The notes under the pieces are model-generated. The model was not told where the DNA came from and searched no databases. It worked only from the letters and a program-made list of their open reading frames with translations. Below, in pieces: positions 1 through 8,066 of a DNA stretch of 50,957 bases. The position numbers and the translations under genes are program-made. Source of the stretch: Deltaproteobacteria bacterium (GTDB taxonomy: Bacteria; Myxococcota_A; UBA9042); NCBI GenBank assembly GCA_016875335.1, contig VGRO01000022.1:1-50957 (forward strand), read 5' to 3'. Each line of letters opens with the position of its first letter. Position 1 is the first letter of the stretch.

Positions 1-4
1 ATAA

Positions 5-125
5 GTCGATCACTCTCACATCAGGACGGAGCCGCGAGTCGGACCTTTGGTCCGCGAGCTGGCGACCCACGGAGCAAGCAAACGGGCCCGAGAAATGATT
101 GAGTAAATCATTTCCTGGCCCTAAC
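5..125. repeat. Structured dispersed repeat, copy A
   Basis: A 121-bp segment that recurs in the same orientation at 31599-31719 with about 19 mismatches counted by eye (about 84% identity, no gaps). It contains two potential stem-loops. The first is CGGACC (40-45), a 3-nt loop and GGTCCG (49-54). The second is GGGCC (84-88) and GAAATGATT (92-100) pairing with AATCATTTC (106-114) and GGCCC (117-121). Both stems can also form in the other copy. It has no coding appearance. It lies just upstream of the phosphoribosyltransferase gene. It could be a family repeat, a small RNA or a processing or terminator-like element; the orientation of any function is unknown. Confidence 0.7.
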
Positions 126-156
126 GGGGCTTGAACGTGTCCAGGTTTGGTGCGCG

Positions 157-798
157 GTGCCGTACCGTTCGGCTGCGACCAAGGATGTTTGCCCACCGGG
201 CGAGAGCGTAGCCGCCAATCGCGCGTACGTGTTTGCGTTGAAAAATGGTCGTTCTTTTGCGCCAGTGGGCCGCTCGCGAATTCCGTTCCTGCAAGTCGTC
301 GACTCGTACGTTGGGCGGGTCAGCGGCATTGCTGCAATCGCCACACAGGACCCGACACTTTTGGTGCCAGTGCCGCGCTCCGGTGAATCTCAGGCGTCGC
401 TGGAAGCCGACTCGGATCCGTACCCGTGCCGCACGATCGCCCAACGCATTGCCGAATTCAGCGGTCACGGATGGGCAGAAGTGCTCACGCGGACCAGTCC
501 CCGCACGGCAAAGCACTCGATTGCCGGGAACAAGGTGGGCCTGGTTGCCACGCCGGTTGCCCCAGACTGGCGGCACGTTGTGCTGGTGGACGACACGTTG
601 ACCAGCGGGGCCACGCTCATGGCCTGCGCCCTGCGGCTGCGGGAGGCTGGCTTTGCGGGTCGCATTCACGCACTGTGCGTCGGCCGCACCGTGGACCGCG
701 CCGAAAAACTGGCCAGGCATGCGGTGAGGACACGCGTGGAATTGGTCTGGGATCGGCGATCCGACCGGCCGGAGCAAATCGACCTTGGCGGTTGGTGA
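157..798 (+). CDS. Phosphoribosyltransferase-fold protein paired with helicase
   Basis: A 213-residue protein. Near residues 143-156 it carries the PRPP-binding loop of type I phosphoribosyltransferases, a run of hydrophobics followed by VDDTLTSGATL, which identifies the fold (ComF/orotate-type). The substrate cannot be told. No separate nucleobase-binding hood is recognisable, and there is no signal peptide or membrane segment, so it should be cytosolic. The GTG start is uncertain: the frame is open upstream to a TGA at 100, there is no good ribosome site, and no ATG is available. It ends 3 nt before the ATG of the large helicase, so the two are almost certainly co-transcribed and probably act together. 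A salvage enzyme would not normally be tied to a PLD-SNF2 helicase, which suggests a specialised role, perhaps in genome defence. That role is inference. Confidence 0.75.
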   Translation: MPYRSAATKDVCPPGESVAANRAYVFALKNGRSFAPVGRSRIPFLQVVDSYVGRVSGIAAIATQDPTLLVPVPRSGESQASLEADSDPYPCRTIAQRIAEFSGHGWAEVLTRTSPRTAKHSIAGNKVGLVATPVAPDWRHVVLVDDTLTSGATLMACALRLREAGFAGRIHALCVGRTVDRAEKLARHAVRTRVELVWDRRSDRPEQIDLGGW

Positions 799-801
799 CC
801 C

Positions 802-3800
802 ATGCCCCTGCTGACCGACCACACCTGGCCCGCCATGTTCAAGAAGTCCGACGGCAACCTGGCGTCTCGGTTCTTCGTGCCGGCGCTGGCCTGCGCCAAA
901 CGCTACGACCGCACGACCGGGTACTTCAAGGCAACTGCACTGACATTGGCTGCCCGCGGCGTCGAAGGCTTGGTCCGCCTCGGCGGCCACATGCGCCTGC
1001 TTGTCGGCATGACCCTCGACCCGCCCGAGATCGCGGCCATCGCGGCCGGGTTGTCGGAACGCGAAGCGATTGCCCGTAAGATGGCGGCGGACCCGTGGCC
1101 GACACAGGGCGAGGACGCCGACGCGGATGCTGCGCTGGAATTGCTGGCGTGGATGGTCGCCCACCACCATTTGGAGGTGAAGGTGGCGGTCCCCAAGGCC
1201 GCGAACGCCGGGCATGCCATATTCCACGTAAAATCCGGCATTTTCGAAGACAAGGTCGGCAACCGGCTCGCCTTCAACGGCAGCGTCAACGAGACCGCGG
1301 CTGGGTGGGCCAACAACTGGGAGAGTTTCCACGTATTCCGCGACTGGGCCGGCGCTGACGGCAAAGAACACGTCAACGCCGAGGACGAGTCGTTCCAGCG
1401 GTTGTGGGCGGACCAGGACCCCGCCGCCAGCGTCTACACGGTCCCAGCCGCCATTGCAGAAAAGCTGCTTGCCTACGTGCCGCCGTCCGGCCAAATGCCC
1501 ATTCGGCTGACCGATCTGCCGCTGCCTGCCGTAACGCCCAAGCCAGTCGCCCCCGCGCCAGTGCTGGTCGATTTGCGCGCCAAAGCCTGGAGGCGCTTGC
1601 TGGACGCGGCGAAGGCGGGGCCGGGCAGCGACCGGGTGGCCGAAGCGACCTGTGCGGTGGATTTGTGGCCACACCAACTGCGGGCGTTCCGGCGCGTCTA
1701 CGACCAATGGCCGTGCCGGGTGTTGATCGCCGACGAAGTGGGCCTCGGCAAGACCGTGCAGGCGGGCTTGGTCCTGCGCCAAGCGTGGCTTGCCGGGCGA
1801 GCCAAACGCGTGCTGATCATGGCGCCCAAAGCGGTCGTGGGGCAGTGGCAGGCGGAACTGCGCGACAAGTTCGCGCTCGATTGGCCGATCTACGACGGCC
1901 AGCAACTCCTGTGGCGCGACACGTTTGCCAACAAGGCCGCGGGCCGCACCGGCAAGCCGGTCGCGCGTGCGGCGTGGCACAAAGAGCCATTTGTCATCGT
2001 GTCGAGCCACTTGCTGCGCATGGCCGACCGGCAGCCCGAGGTCCTGGACCAGGCCGAGCCGTGGGACATCGTCGTCCTCGACGAAGCCCACCACGCGCGG
2101 CGCAAAGGGGCAGGCAGCACCCGCGACGAAGGGCCAAACCAGATGCTGCGGCTGATGCGCGCGCTGGCCCCCAAAACGCCTAGCTTGCTGCTGCTGACCG
2201 CAACGCCAATGCAGGTGCACCCCGTCGAGATTTTCGACCTCTTGGCCCTGCTCAAGATGCCGGCGACATGGAACGGCGACGAGTTCGTGCGCTACTTTGA
2301 GAAGCTGGCGCTGCCGAACCCGACCGACGCCGATCTGCACTGGTTCTCGGGGTTGTTTCGGGCCAGCGAGGCGGCGTACGGGCCACTGCCGCAGGCCGCA
2401 GTCCTGCGGGTCGCCGTGGGACTGACCACGGGCAGGCTTGCGCCAGTAGAAAAGGTCCTGCGGGCGCTGCGGGACGCCAAGTCGGGTATCCCCCGCGCAA
2501 ACCTCACGGCGCCTGAGCGGGCGATCGCCTGCCAACTGCTCAAAATCGGTTCGCCTGTGGCTCGGTTGGTGTCGCGGCACACGCGCGAGTTGCTGCGCGC
2601 CTATTTCAACGCGGGCAAGATCTCAACGCCGATGGCGTCGCGGCATGTCGAAGACATTGAAGTGGAGATGACGGCGGCTGAGCGATCGGTGTACGACGAC
2701 GTGCAGACCTACATCGAAGCAGCGTGGGAGGCGGCGGATCCCAACAAGCGCAACGCGGTCGGTTTCGTGCTGACCGTCTATTGCCGGCGCGTGGCTTCGA
2801 GCTTCGCCGCGCTGCGACGGACGCTGGAAGGGCGGGTTGCGAAGGTGGCTACGGGCAATGCGGATGAGGACACCGCTGACGTAGCAGAAACTGGCGACGC
2901 TGGCGAGGAGGCCAGTGCGGCCAAAGCCTTGGCGGAAGCCGCTACCCAAGCTGAGGCGGATGCGCTTGCGGCGCTGTTGGCGAAACTGCAACCACTGCCG
3001 CCAGACACCAAGGCCGAGCACTGCGTGCGGGTCTTGCGCCTGTTGGCCGCGGACGGCTGCCAGCAATGCCTCGTCTTTACCCAGTACACCGACACACTCG
3101 ATTTCCTGCGCGACCACCTGGTGCAAGCGGGTTTTGGCGTGCTGTGCTTTTCGGGCCGCGGCGGCGAGGCGCGCGGTACGGACGGCCGCTGGCAGATCAT
3201 CGGCCGCGAAAATGCCAAGCGCCGGTTCAAGGCTGGCGGACCTGCCGCGCAAATATTGCTCTGCACCGACGCCGCGGCCGAAGGCCTCAACTTCCAGTTC
3301 TGCGGGGCGCTCATCAACTACGACCTGCCGTGGAACCCAATGCGGGTCGAACAGCGCATCGGCCGCATCGACCGCCTGGGGCAGACGTCAGCGAAGCTGC
3401 GCATCGTCAATCTGCACTACAAGGATACCGTCGAGCACGATGTCTATCTGGCCTTACGTCAACGCATCGACTTGTTCCAAGGCGTGGTCGGCAAGCTGCA
3501 GCCGATCTTGGCCAAGTTGCCGGCAACGCTCGCCGAGTTCACGCTGAAGGCCAAGAAGGGCGCGGCAGCCGGGCGGCAGGCGCTGGTCGAGGAACTCGGT
3601 AGCCAAATCACGGCGGCCGCCAAGGGCGGCTTCGACATTGACGCCGTGACAGACGCCGACCTAGAACTGGCACCGCGCCCCAAGTCGCCGATTGCGCTGG
3701 CCGACTTTGCGACGGTGCTGGACGACCCCAAACTCATACCAAACGGCTATGCCGCCGCTTCGTTGCACGATGGCGACTGGTCGCTGACGGTGCCGGGCAG

Positions 3801-3924
3801 CTTGGACACAGTGCGCGTCACCGTCGACGCCAAGCGCTACGCCGAGCACCCCGACAACCTCGAATTGTGGGTGTTGGGCAACCCGATTTGTGTGCCGCCC
3901 GCCAGCGCCGCTACCGCAGAGTGA
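802..3924 (+). CDS. PLD-like nuclease-SNF2 family helicase fusion
   Basis: A 1040-residue protein. Residues about 1-215 look like a phospholipase D-type nuclease domain with one HxK motif (H142-V-K144) followed by an NGSVNETAAGW segment; this form is common in helicase-linked PLD domains. A SNF2/superfamily 2 ATPase follows: Walker A DEVGLGKT near 311-318, a DEAH-type box (LDEAHHAR) near 424, TATP near 466, and a C-terminal lobe ending in QRIGRIDRLGQ near 850. Between the lobes lies an Ala/Glu-rich insertion (about 680-730). The last 150 residues match nothing I recognise. The protein probably translocates on DNA and cleaves or remodels it. It is the second gene of a pair with the phosphoribosyltransferase. 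Similar PLD-helicase fusions occur in defence islands, but I see no methylase or other named partner here, so assignment to a known system is not possible. Confidence 0.85.
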   Translation: MPLLTDHTWPAMFKKSDGNLASRFFVPALACAKRYDRTTGYFKATALTLAARGVEGLVRLGGHMRLLVGMTLDPPEIAAIAAGLSEREAIARKMAADPWPTQGEDADADAALELLAWMVAHHHLEVKVAVPKAANAGHAIFHVKSGIFEDKVGNRLAFNGSVNETAAGWANNWESFHVFRDWAGADGKEHVNAEDESFQRLWADQDPAASVYTVPAAIAEKLLAYVPPSGQMPIRLTDLPLPAVTPKPVAPAPVLVDLRAKAWRRLLDAAKAGPGSDRVAEATCAVDLWPHQLRAFRRVYDQWPCRVLIADEVGLGKTVQAGLVLRQAWLAGRAKRVLIMAPKAVVGQWQAELRDKFALDWPIYDGQQLLWRDTFANKAAGRTGKPVARAAWHKEPFVIVSSHLLRMADRQPEVLDQAEPWDIVVLDEAHHARRKGAGSTRDEGPNQMLRLMRALAPKTPSLLLLTATPMQVHPVEIFDLLALLKMPATWNGDEFVRYFEKLALPNPTDADLHWFSGLFRASEAAYGPLPQAAVLRVAVGLTTGRLAPVEKVLRALRDAKSGIPRANLTAPERAIACQLLKIGSPVARLVSRHTRELLRAYFNAGKISTPMASRHVEDIEVEMTAAERSVYDDVQTYIEAAWEAADPNKRNAVGFVLTVYCRRVASSFAALRRTLEGRVAKVATGNADEDTADVAETGDAGEEASAAKALAEAATQAEADALAALLAKLQPLPPDTKAEHCVRVLRLLAADGCQQCLVFTQYTDTLDFLRDHLVQAGFGVLCFSGRGGEARGTDGRWQIIGRENAKRRFKAGGPAAQILLCTDAAAEGLNFQFCGALINYDLPWNPMRVEQRIGRIDRLGQTSAKLRIVNLHYKDTVEHDVYLALRQRIDLFQGVVGKLQPILAKLPATLAEFTLKAKKGAAAGRQALVEELGSQITAAAKGGFDIDAVTDADLELAPRPKSPIALADFATVLDDPKLIPNGYAAASLHDGDWSLTVPGSLDTVRVTVDAKRYAEHPDNLELWVLGNPICVPPASAATAE

Positions 3925-4065
3925 CCCCAGGTCACCCATAGTCACCTTGCTCGCCGCCGTCGACCGACCCAGGGTCACCTTGATCCGCGATCGAGGCTGC
4001 TTTGGACCACCCCTGGTTCACCAGCGATCGCGCTCCGCGTCGTCAGCCACTGACCTGGGTCACCC
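3921..4065. repeat. Cluster of GTCACC-type heptamers
   Basis: Five short copies of G(G/T)TCACC or AGTCACC lie at 3930-3936, 3940-3946, 3973-3979, 4015-4022 (GGTTCACC) and 4057-4065 (GGGTCACCC). The first is preceded by its inverse, giving GTGACC-CCA-GGTCAC at 3921-3935 across the helicase stop codon. The spacing is irregular. This resembles a set of protein-binding sites, but could be chance repetition in GC-rich DNA. Confidence 0.35.
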
Positions 4066-4425
4066 ACCGGCCCCGGCACGGGCGGACCCGGCGGCGACGA
4101 CAAGGGCAAAAGCAGCGATGGTGGCGCGGCAGGCCATCGGGCCCAGTGTGCGGCGCGGGCGGTGGGTGCGCTTGAGCGGCGGATGAGGAATTTCTCACCC
4201 GGCGCGTCCACCGATCGGCCGGTAGGACGCCGCGTCCATCGCGCCGACCGGCCTGCAATAACAATCTGACATCACAACAGAACATCTCCAATTGCCGTCC
4301 TTCGGAGCGGCCAAGCCGCCCCCGAACGACCAAATTTTTTGCGCAAATCCAAAGCCGCCGTACCGTCGCGCCCTGGACCCTGGTCGTGCACCCCGCACGC
4401 AGTCCACGCGCAAGCGACGCTGGCC
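3925..4425. other. Non-coding stretch between helicase and kinase
   Basis: About 500 bases without a credible gene. The first third holds the GTCACC cluster. Around 4204-4230 there is a short inverted repeat (GCGTCC/GGACGC). Bases 4255-4345 are noticeably AT-richer than their surroundings and run into the promoter proposed for the kinase. The kinase frame is open upstream of its ATG to 4339, but that extension has no domain character. Confidence 0.5.
4339..4366 (+). promoter_or_regulatory. Putative sigma70-type promoter of kinase gene
   Basis: TTGCGC (4339-4344), a 16-nt spacer and TACCGT (4361-4366). This matches the form seen at several other genes in the window. It would give a leader of about 50 nt before the ATG at 4426. 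Confidence 0.4.
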
Positions 4426-6024
4426 ATGAAGAACTCTCATCTTCAGCCCGACCTGCTTTTCTGCAAACAGTGCCGGCGCCATTTTCGCGGCAAGCGCCGC
4501 GAGTGCCCGACCGACGGCACCGAGCTTGAACTGGTCACGGCCTTCCTCGGACAGGCCGGCGACGAGCTCGACGACCGCTACGTGCTCATCGAGCAAATCG
4601 GCGTGGGCGGCATGGGCACGGTGTTCCTCGCGCACGACAAGATCGCCGACCGGGACGTGGCGCTCAAGCTCCTGCGCGCCGAATACGCCAGCAACGCGTC
4701 GAGCGCCCAGCGGTTTTTCCAGGAAGCCAAGCTGCTGCGGCAGATCCACCACGCGGCGGTGGTCGGCCTGCACCGCTTCAGCCGCACCGAAAGCGGCATG
4801 CTGCTCATCGACATGGAGTTGGTGCAGGGCGAGTCGGTCCGCGACCGCATCCTGGCCATGGGCCGCGGCTTCGACCCGCTGTCGGCGATGATCATCCTCG
4901 ATCACCTCTTGGCCGCGCTGGCCGCTTGCCACGACGCGGGCGTGGTGCACTGCGACGTCAAACCCGAGAACTTCATGCTGCCCAAGGGCGCCATCGTGCC
5001 CGGCAAGCTGGTCGATTTCGGCGTGGCGCAGGCCCCGGGACCGGTGGTGCAGTCCAGCGACGTCGGCGTCATCGGCACGCCGGCCTACATGAGTCCGGAG
5101 CAGGTCCGCGGCGGCCCGGTCGATGCGCGCACGGACCTCTATCTGGTCGGCTGCGTGACCTACGAGCTGATGACGGGTGAGCCGCCCTTCACCAGCCAGA
5201 GCGCCTACGAGCTGTGCCAGGACCAGCTTTTCACGGCCGCGCCCCTGCTGTCGTCGCGCATGCCGGCCGACCAGATTCCGGCGGGTTTCGAGGCGTGGCT
5301 GATGCCGCTCTTGGCCAAGGACCCCGCCCAGCGTCCGTCGTCGGCGCGCACGGTGCGCGAGCAGTTGCGGGTCATCCGCCACGAAGTGCGCCGCCAGATC
5401 GAAGACGAGCGCCGAGCGCCGGTGCGGCCGCCGAGCGCCAGCCTGTTGCGCCGCGACCTGCCCGCCCCCGCGGTGACCACCCAGGCCGCGCCCACGCCGC
5501 CGCAGCCGCGCCTGGACAAGGAGATCGAGGCCGTGCGCGCGCTCATCGAGGTGCGGCAAACGGTCACCGGATCGGGGATGCTCTACGGCCCAGAGGCCAT
5601 CGAGCAGATCCTGCGCCACGTGCTGCAAGGGCCGCTGGCCGAGCTGCGCGACATCGGCGCGGATGTGGGGGGCCCGGTCGGCCCGCACGTCGACATCCGT
5701 CTGGCGTGCAACGGCGACGAGCGCGGCGCCATCAGCCACCTGCTCGATACGCTGGGCGCCATTTCGGCCCACCTGGGCCGCATCCCCGAGCCGCGGCTGG
5801 AGATGCGCGCGGCGGTCGTCGGCGATCTGCCGGGCAATGGCCTGACCTTCGTTCCGGCGCTCGACCCGCTGGCGCTGATGGATCTCAGCCCGCTGACCCA
5901 GGTGCGGGTGGACGAACACGTGGCCCGCTGGGCCGGCCGGCGGGCGTTGGTCAAGCTGGCGGCGCTGACCTCGGGGCCAGACACCCAGACCGTGATCTAC
6001 GCGGCCAGCTTGAACGCGGCGTAG
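4426..6024 (+). CDS. Ser/Thr protein kinase with N-terminal zinc-ribbon motif
   Basis: A 532-residue cytosolic Hanks-type kinase. Near residues 12-26 it has a CxxC pair followed by CPTDG, a zinc-ribbon-like module common at the start of deltaproteobacterial kinases. The kinase domain (about 49-310) has the glycine loop (GVGGMG), catalytic Lys81, the loop VVHCDVKPEN with Asp177, VDFG and AYMSPEQ. The usual HRD arginine is replaced by Cys (HCD), so this is a non-RD kinase whose activation probably does not depend on activation-loop phosphorylation. After a proline-rich linker, residues about 360-532 form a globular tail of no family I recognise. There is no transmembrane helix. The ATG at 4426 was chosen because the frame upstream lacks domain character. 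It stands alone, 61 nt ahead of the glutaredoxin-like gene. Confidence 0.9.
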   Translation: MKNSHLQPDLLFCKQCRRHFRGKRRECPTDGTELELVTAFLGQAGDELDDRYVLIEQIGVGGMGTVFLAHDKIADRDVALKLLRAEYASNASSAQRFFQEAKLLRQIHHAAVVGLHRFSRTESGMLLIDMELVQGESVRDRILAMGRGFDPLSAMIILDHLLAALAACHDAGVVHCDVKPENFMLPKGAIVPGKLVDFGVAQAPGPVVQSSDVGVIGTPAYMSPEQVRGGPVDARTDLYLVGCVTYELMTGEPPFTSQSAYELCQDQLFTAAPLLSSRMPADQIPAGFEAWLMPLLAKDPAQRPSSARTVREQLRVIRHEVRRQIEDERRAPVRPPSASLLRRDLPAPAVTTQAAPTPPQPRLDKEIEAVRALIEVRQTVTGSGMLYGPEAIEQILRHVLQGPLAELRDIGADVGGPVGPHVDIRLACNGDERGAISHLLDTLGAISAHLGRIPEPRLEMRAAVVGDLPGNGLTFVPALDPLALMDLSPLTQVRVDEHVARWAGRRALVKLAALTSGPDTQTVIYAASLNAA

Positions 6025-6085
6025 GTTGACCGCGCCGGCTGGCGTGTTTGCTTGGCGCGCCCGCTTGTGGGCCCGAGCACCCGCC

Positions 6086-6475
6086 ATGACCCGCCCGCTT
6101 TTGCCGCCCAGCCACATCCGGCCCGAAGTCGCCGAACGCTTCACCGACAAACAACAAGGCATCGTCGACGAGGTGCGCAAGGCCGTCGCCGACAACGACG
6201 TGGTGGTGGTCGGCATGGCCATCAATCCGCACCCCGGCCAAGCGCGGCGGGCCCTGGATGCCGCGGGCATCGCCTACAAGCGCCTGGACTACGGCAGCTA
6301 TCTGTCGATGTGGAAACCGCGGCTGGCCCTCAAGCTGTGGACCGGCTACCCGACCTTCCCGATGGTGTTCGTCAAGGGCGTGCTGGTCGGGGGCGCGAGC
6401 GACGTCAAGCGGCTGTTGGCCTCGGGCGAGCTGCAGGCGATGCTCGCAGCCCCGCGGCCGGCCGACCCCGCGTGA
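6086..6475 (+). CDS. Glutaredoxin-fold protein lacking active-site cysteine
   Basis: A 129-residue protein with the secondary-structure landmarks of glutaredoxins: a strand ending in VVVVGMAI, a helix, YPTFPMVFVKG (matching the cis-proline TxPxVF element) and GGASDVKRLLASGEL (matching the GG-D motif that binds glutathione). Where monothiol glutaredoxins have CGFS and dithiol ones CPxC, it has NPHPGQA; no cysteine occurs anywhere in the protein. It therefore cannot do thiol-disulfide exchange or bind an iron-sulfur cluster in the usual way, but might still bind glutathione or act as a scaffold. The ATG at 6086 follows an open frame without a better start. Its TGA overlaps the GTG of the radical SAM gene, indicating translational coupling. 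Confidence 0.75.
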   Translation: MTRPLLPPSHIRPEVAERFTDKQQGIVDEVRKAVADNDVVVVGMAINPHPGQARRALDAAGIAYKRLDYGSYLSMWKPRLALKLWTGYPTFPMVFVKGVLVGGASDVKRLLASGELQAMLAAPRPADPA

Positions 6476-7992
6476 GCGCGCCCGCGATCCGCATCGCGAC
6501 GCTCAACGCCAGATATTTCCACGCGTCGCTCGGCCTGCGCTACCTGCTGGCCAACCTGGGCGACCTGCGCGATCGCGCAGAGCTGTGCGAATTCACCATC
6601 CAACAGCGCCCAGCGGACCTCGTCGAGCGCCTGTTGGCCGGCGGTCCGCGCATCGTTGGCCTGGGCGTCTACGTGTGGAACGTCGTCGAGACCACCGCCG
6701 TCGTCGCGACGCTCAAGGCGGTCGCGCCCGAGGTTGTGGTGGTGTTGGGCGGCCCCGAGGTCAGCTTTGTGCACGATTGGCCGGCGGTGTGTGCGCTGGC
6801 CGACCACGTGGTGACCGGCCAGGCCGACCACGCCTTTGCCGACCTGTGCAGGGCGCTGCTCGAGGGCCAGGCGCCGCCCAAAGTCGTCCACGGCGGCGAA
6901 GTCGACCCGCGCACGTTGGCGCTGCCCTACGAGCTGTTCGACGCGGACGACCTCGCCCACCGCCTGACGTACGTCGAGGCGTCGCGCGGCTGCCCGTTCA
7001 AGTGCCAGTTCTGCCTGTCGGCGCTCGACACCACCGCGCGGCCGGTGGACCTGGACGCCTTCCTGGCGCAGATGCAGGGCCTTTTGGACCGCGGCGCCCG
7101 CCAGTTCAAGTTCGTGGACCGCACCTTCAACCTGGCGCCCGCGGCGGCGGCGCGCATCCTGCGGTTTTTCTTGGACCGCCTGCGGCCCGATCTGCACCTG
7201 CACTTCGAGTTGGTGCCCGACCGCCTGCCGGCCGAAGTCGGCGATTTGCTGGCACAGTTTCCACCCGCGACCGTGCAACTGGAGATTGGCGTGCAGACGT
7301 TCGACCCCGCGGTGCAGGCGCGCATCGACCGCCGCCAGGACGGCGCCAGGACCGTCGAAAACCTGCGGTGGCTGCGCCAGCACACCCAAGCGCACTTGCA
7401 CGTGGATCTCATCGCCGGGTTGCCGGGCGAGGATCTCGCGGGGTTCGGCCGCGGCTTTGACCGGTTGGTGGCGCTGGACCCACAGGAAATCCAGATTGGG
7501 GTCCTCAAGCGCCTGCGCGGGGCGCCGATCGCCCGCCACACCGCGCCCTACGCCATGCGGTTCAACCCCGACCCACCCTACAACCTCTTGGCCAGCAACG
7601 ACCTTTCGTTCACGGACCTGCAACGCGTCGGGCGTGCGGCGCGGCTGTGGGACCTCGTCGGCAACTCGGGGCGCTTTGTGCAGGCCCGGCGGCTGCTGCT
7701 CGGCGACGCGCCGTTCTCGCGGTTGCTGGCGCTTGCCGATTGGTCGGCCCTGCGCGTCGGCCACACCTACGCCATCGCCCAGGAGCGGCTGTTCTCGGTG
7801 GTGTACACCGGACTGACCGAGGCCCTGGACGTCGACCCGGCCGCGGCCCGGCAAGCCCTGGAACGCGACTATGCGCGGGTGCCGCACAAAGGGGCGCTGC
7901 GCCTCGGACCCATCGCGCGCGCAGGGACCGAGCGACCGCCGGTGGCGACGCACCGCGCGCGGCAACTGCGGGCGGCGGGGTCGCAGGGTTGA
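6472..7992 (+). CDS. B12-binding-type radical SAM protein
   Basis: A 506-residue protein. The N-terminal third is a Rossmann-like cobalamin-binding domain (ARYFHASLGLRYL, then VVVVLGGPEVSF). The radical SAM core follows with the cluster motif C174-x3-C178-x2-C181 and later strands such as LHVDLIAGLPGED. The C-terminus resembles the DUF4080 extension of this subfamily. Such enzymes carry out methyl transfers or other radical chemistry; the substrate is not deducible. The DxHxxG signature of the cobalamin lower-ligand site is not obvious, so B12 binding itself is uncertain. The GTG start overlaps the previous stop codon (GTGA), so it is coupled to the cysteine-less glutaredoxin gene. Confidence 0.85.
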   Translation: MSAPAIRIATLNARYFHASLGLRYLLANLGDLRDRAELCEFTIQQRPADLVERLLAGGPRIVGLGVYVWNVVETTAVVATLKAVAPEVVVVLGGPEVSFVHDWPAVCALADHVVTGQADHAFADLCRALLEGQAPPKVVHGGEVDPRTLALPYELFDADDLAHRLTYVEASRGCPFKCQFCLSALDTTARPVDLDAFLAQMQGLLDRGARQFKFVDRTFNLAPAAAARILRFFLDRLRPDLHLHFELVPDRLPAEVGDLLAQFPPATVQLEIGVQTFDPAVQARIDRRQDGARTVENLRWLRQHTQAHLHVDLIAGLPGEDLAGFGRGFDRLVALDPQEIQIGVLKRLRGAPIARHTAPYAMRFNPDPPYNLLASNDLSFTDLQRVGRAARLWDLVGNSGRFVQARRLLLGDAPFSRLLALADWSALRVGHTYAIAQERLFSVVYTGLTEALDVDPAAARQALERDYARVPHKGALRLGPIARAGTERPPVATHRARQLRAAGSQG

Positions 7993-8017
7993 GACGGGGC
8001 GAGTCCGCGGGCCACCG

Positions 8018-8046
8018 TTGCCGCCCGCCGTATTTGGTCGTACGCT
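8018..8046 (+). promoter_or_regulatory. Putative sigma70-type promoter
   Basis: TTGCCG (8018-8023), a 17-nt spacer and TACGCT (8041-8046), in the short gap before the lipoprotein gene. It would give a leader of about 15 nt containing the GGAGG ribosome site. Confidence 0.5.
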
Positions 8047-8066
8047 GCGCGGTCGCGGAGGTATGC

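Noticed and set aside
121..2580. An 819-residue minus-strand open frame opposite the helicase
   Set aside because: It mirrors the high-GC helicase frame and has no recognisable domain; the plus-strand helicase motifs are clear.
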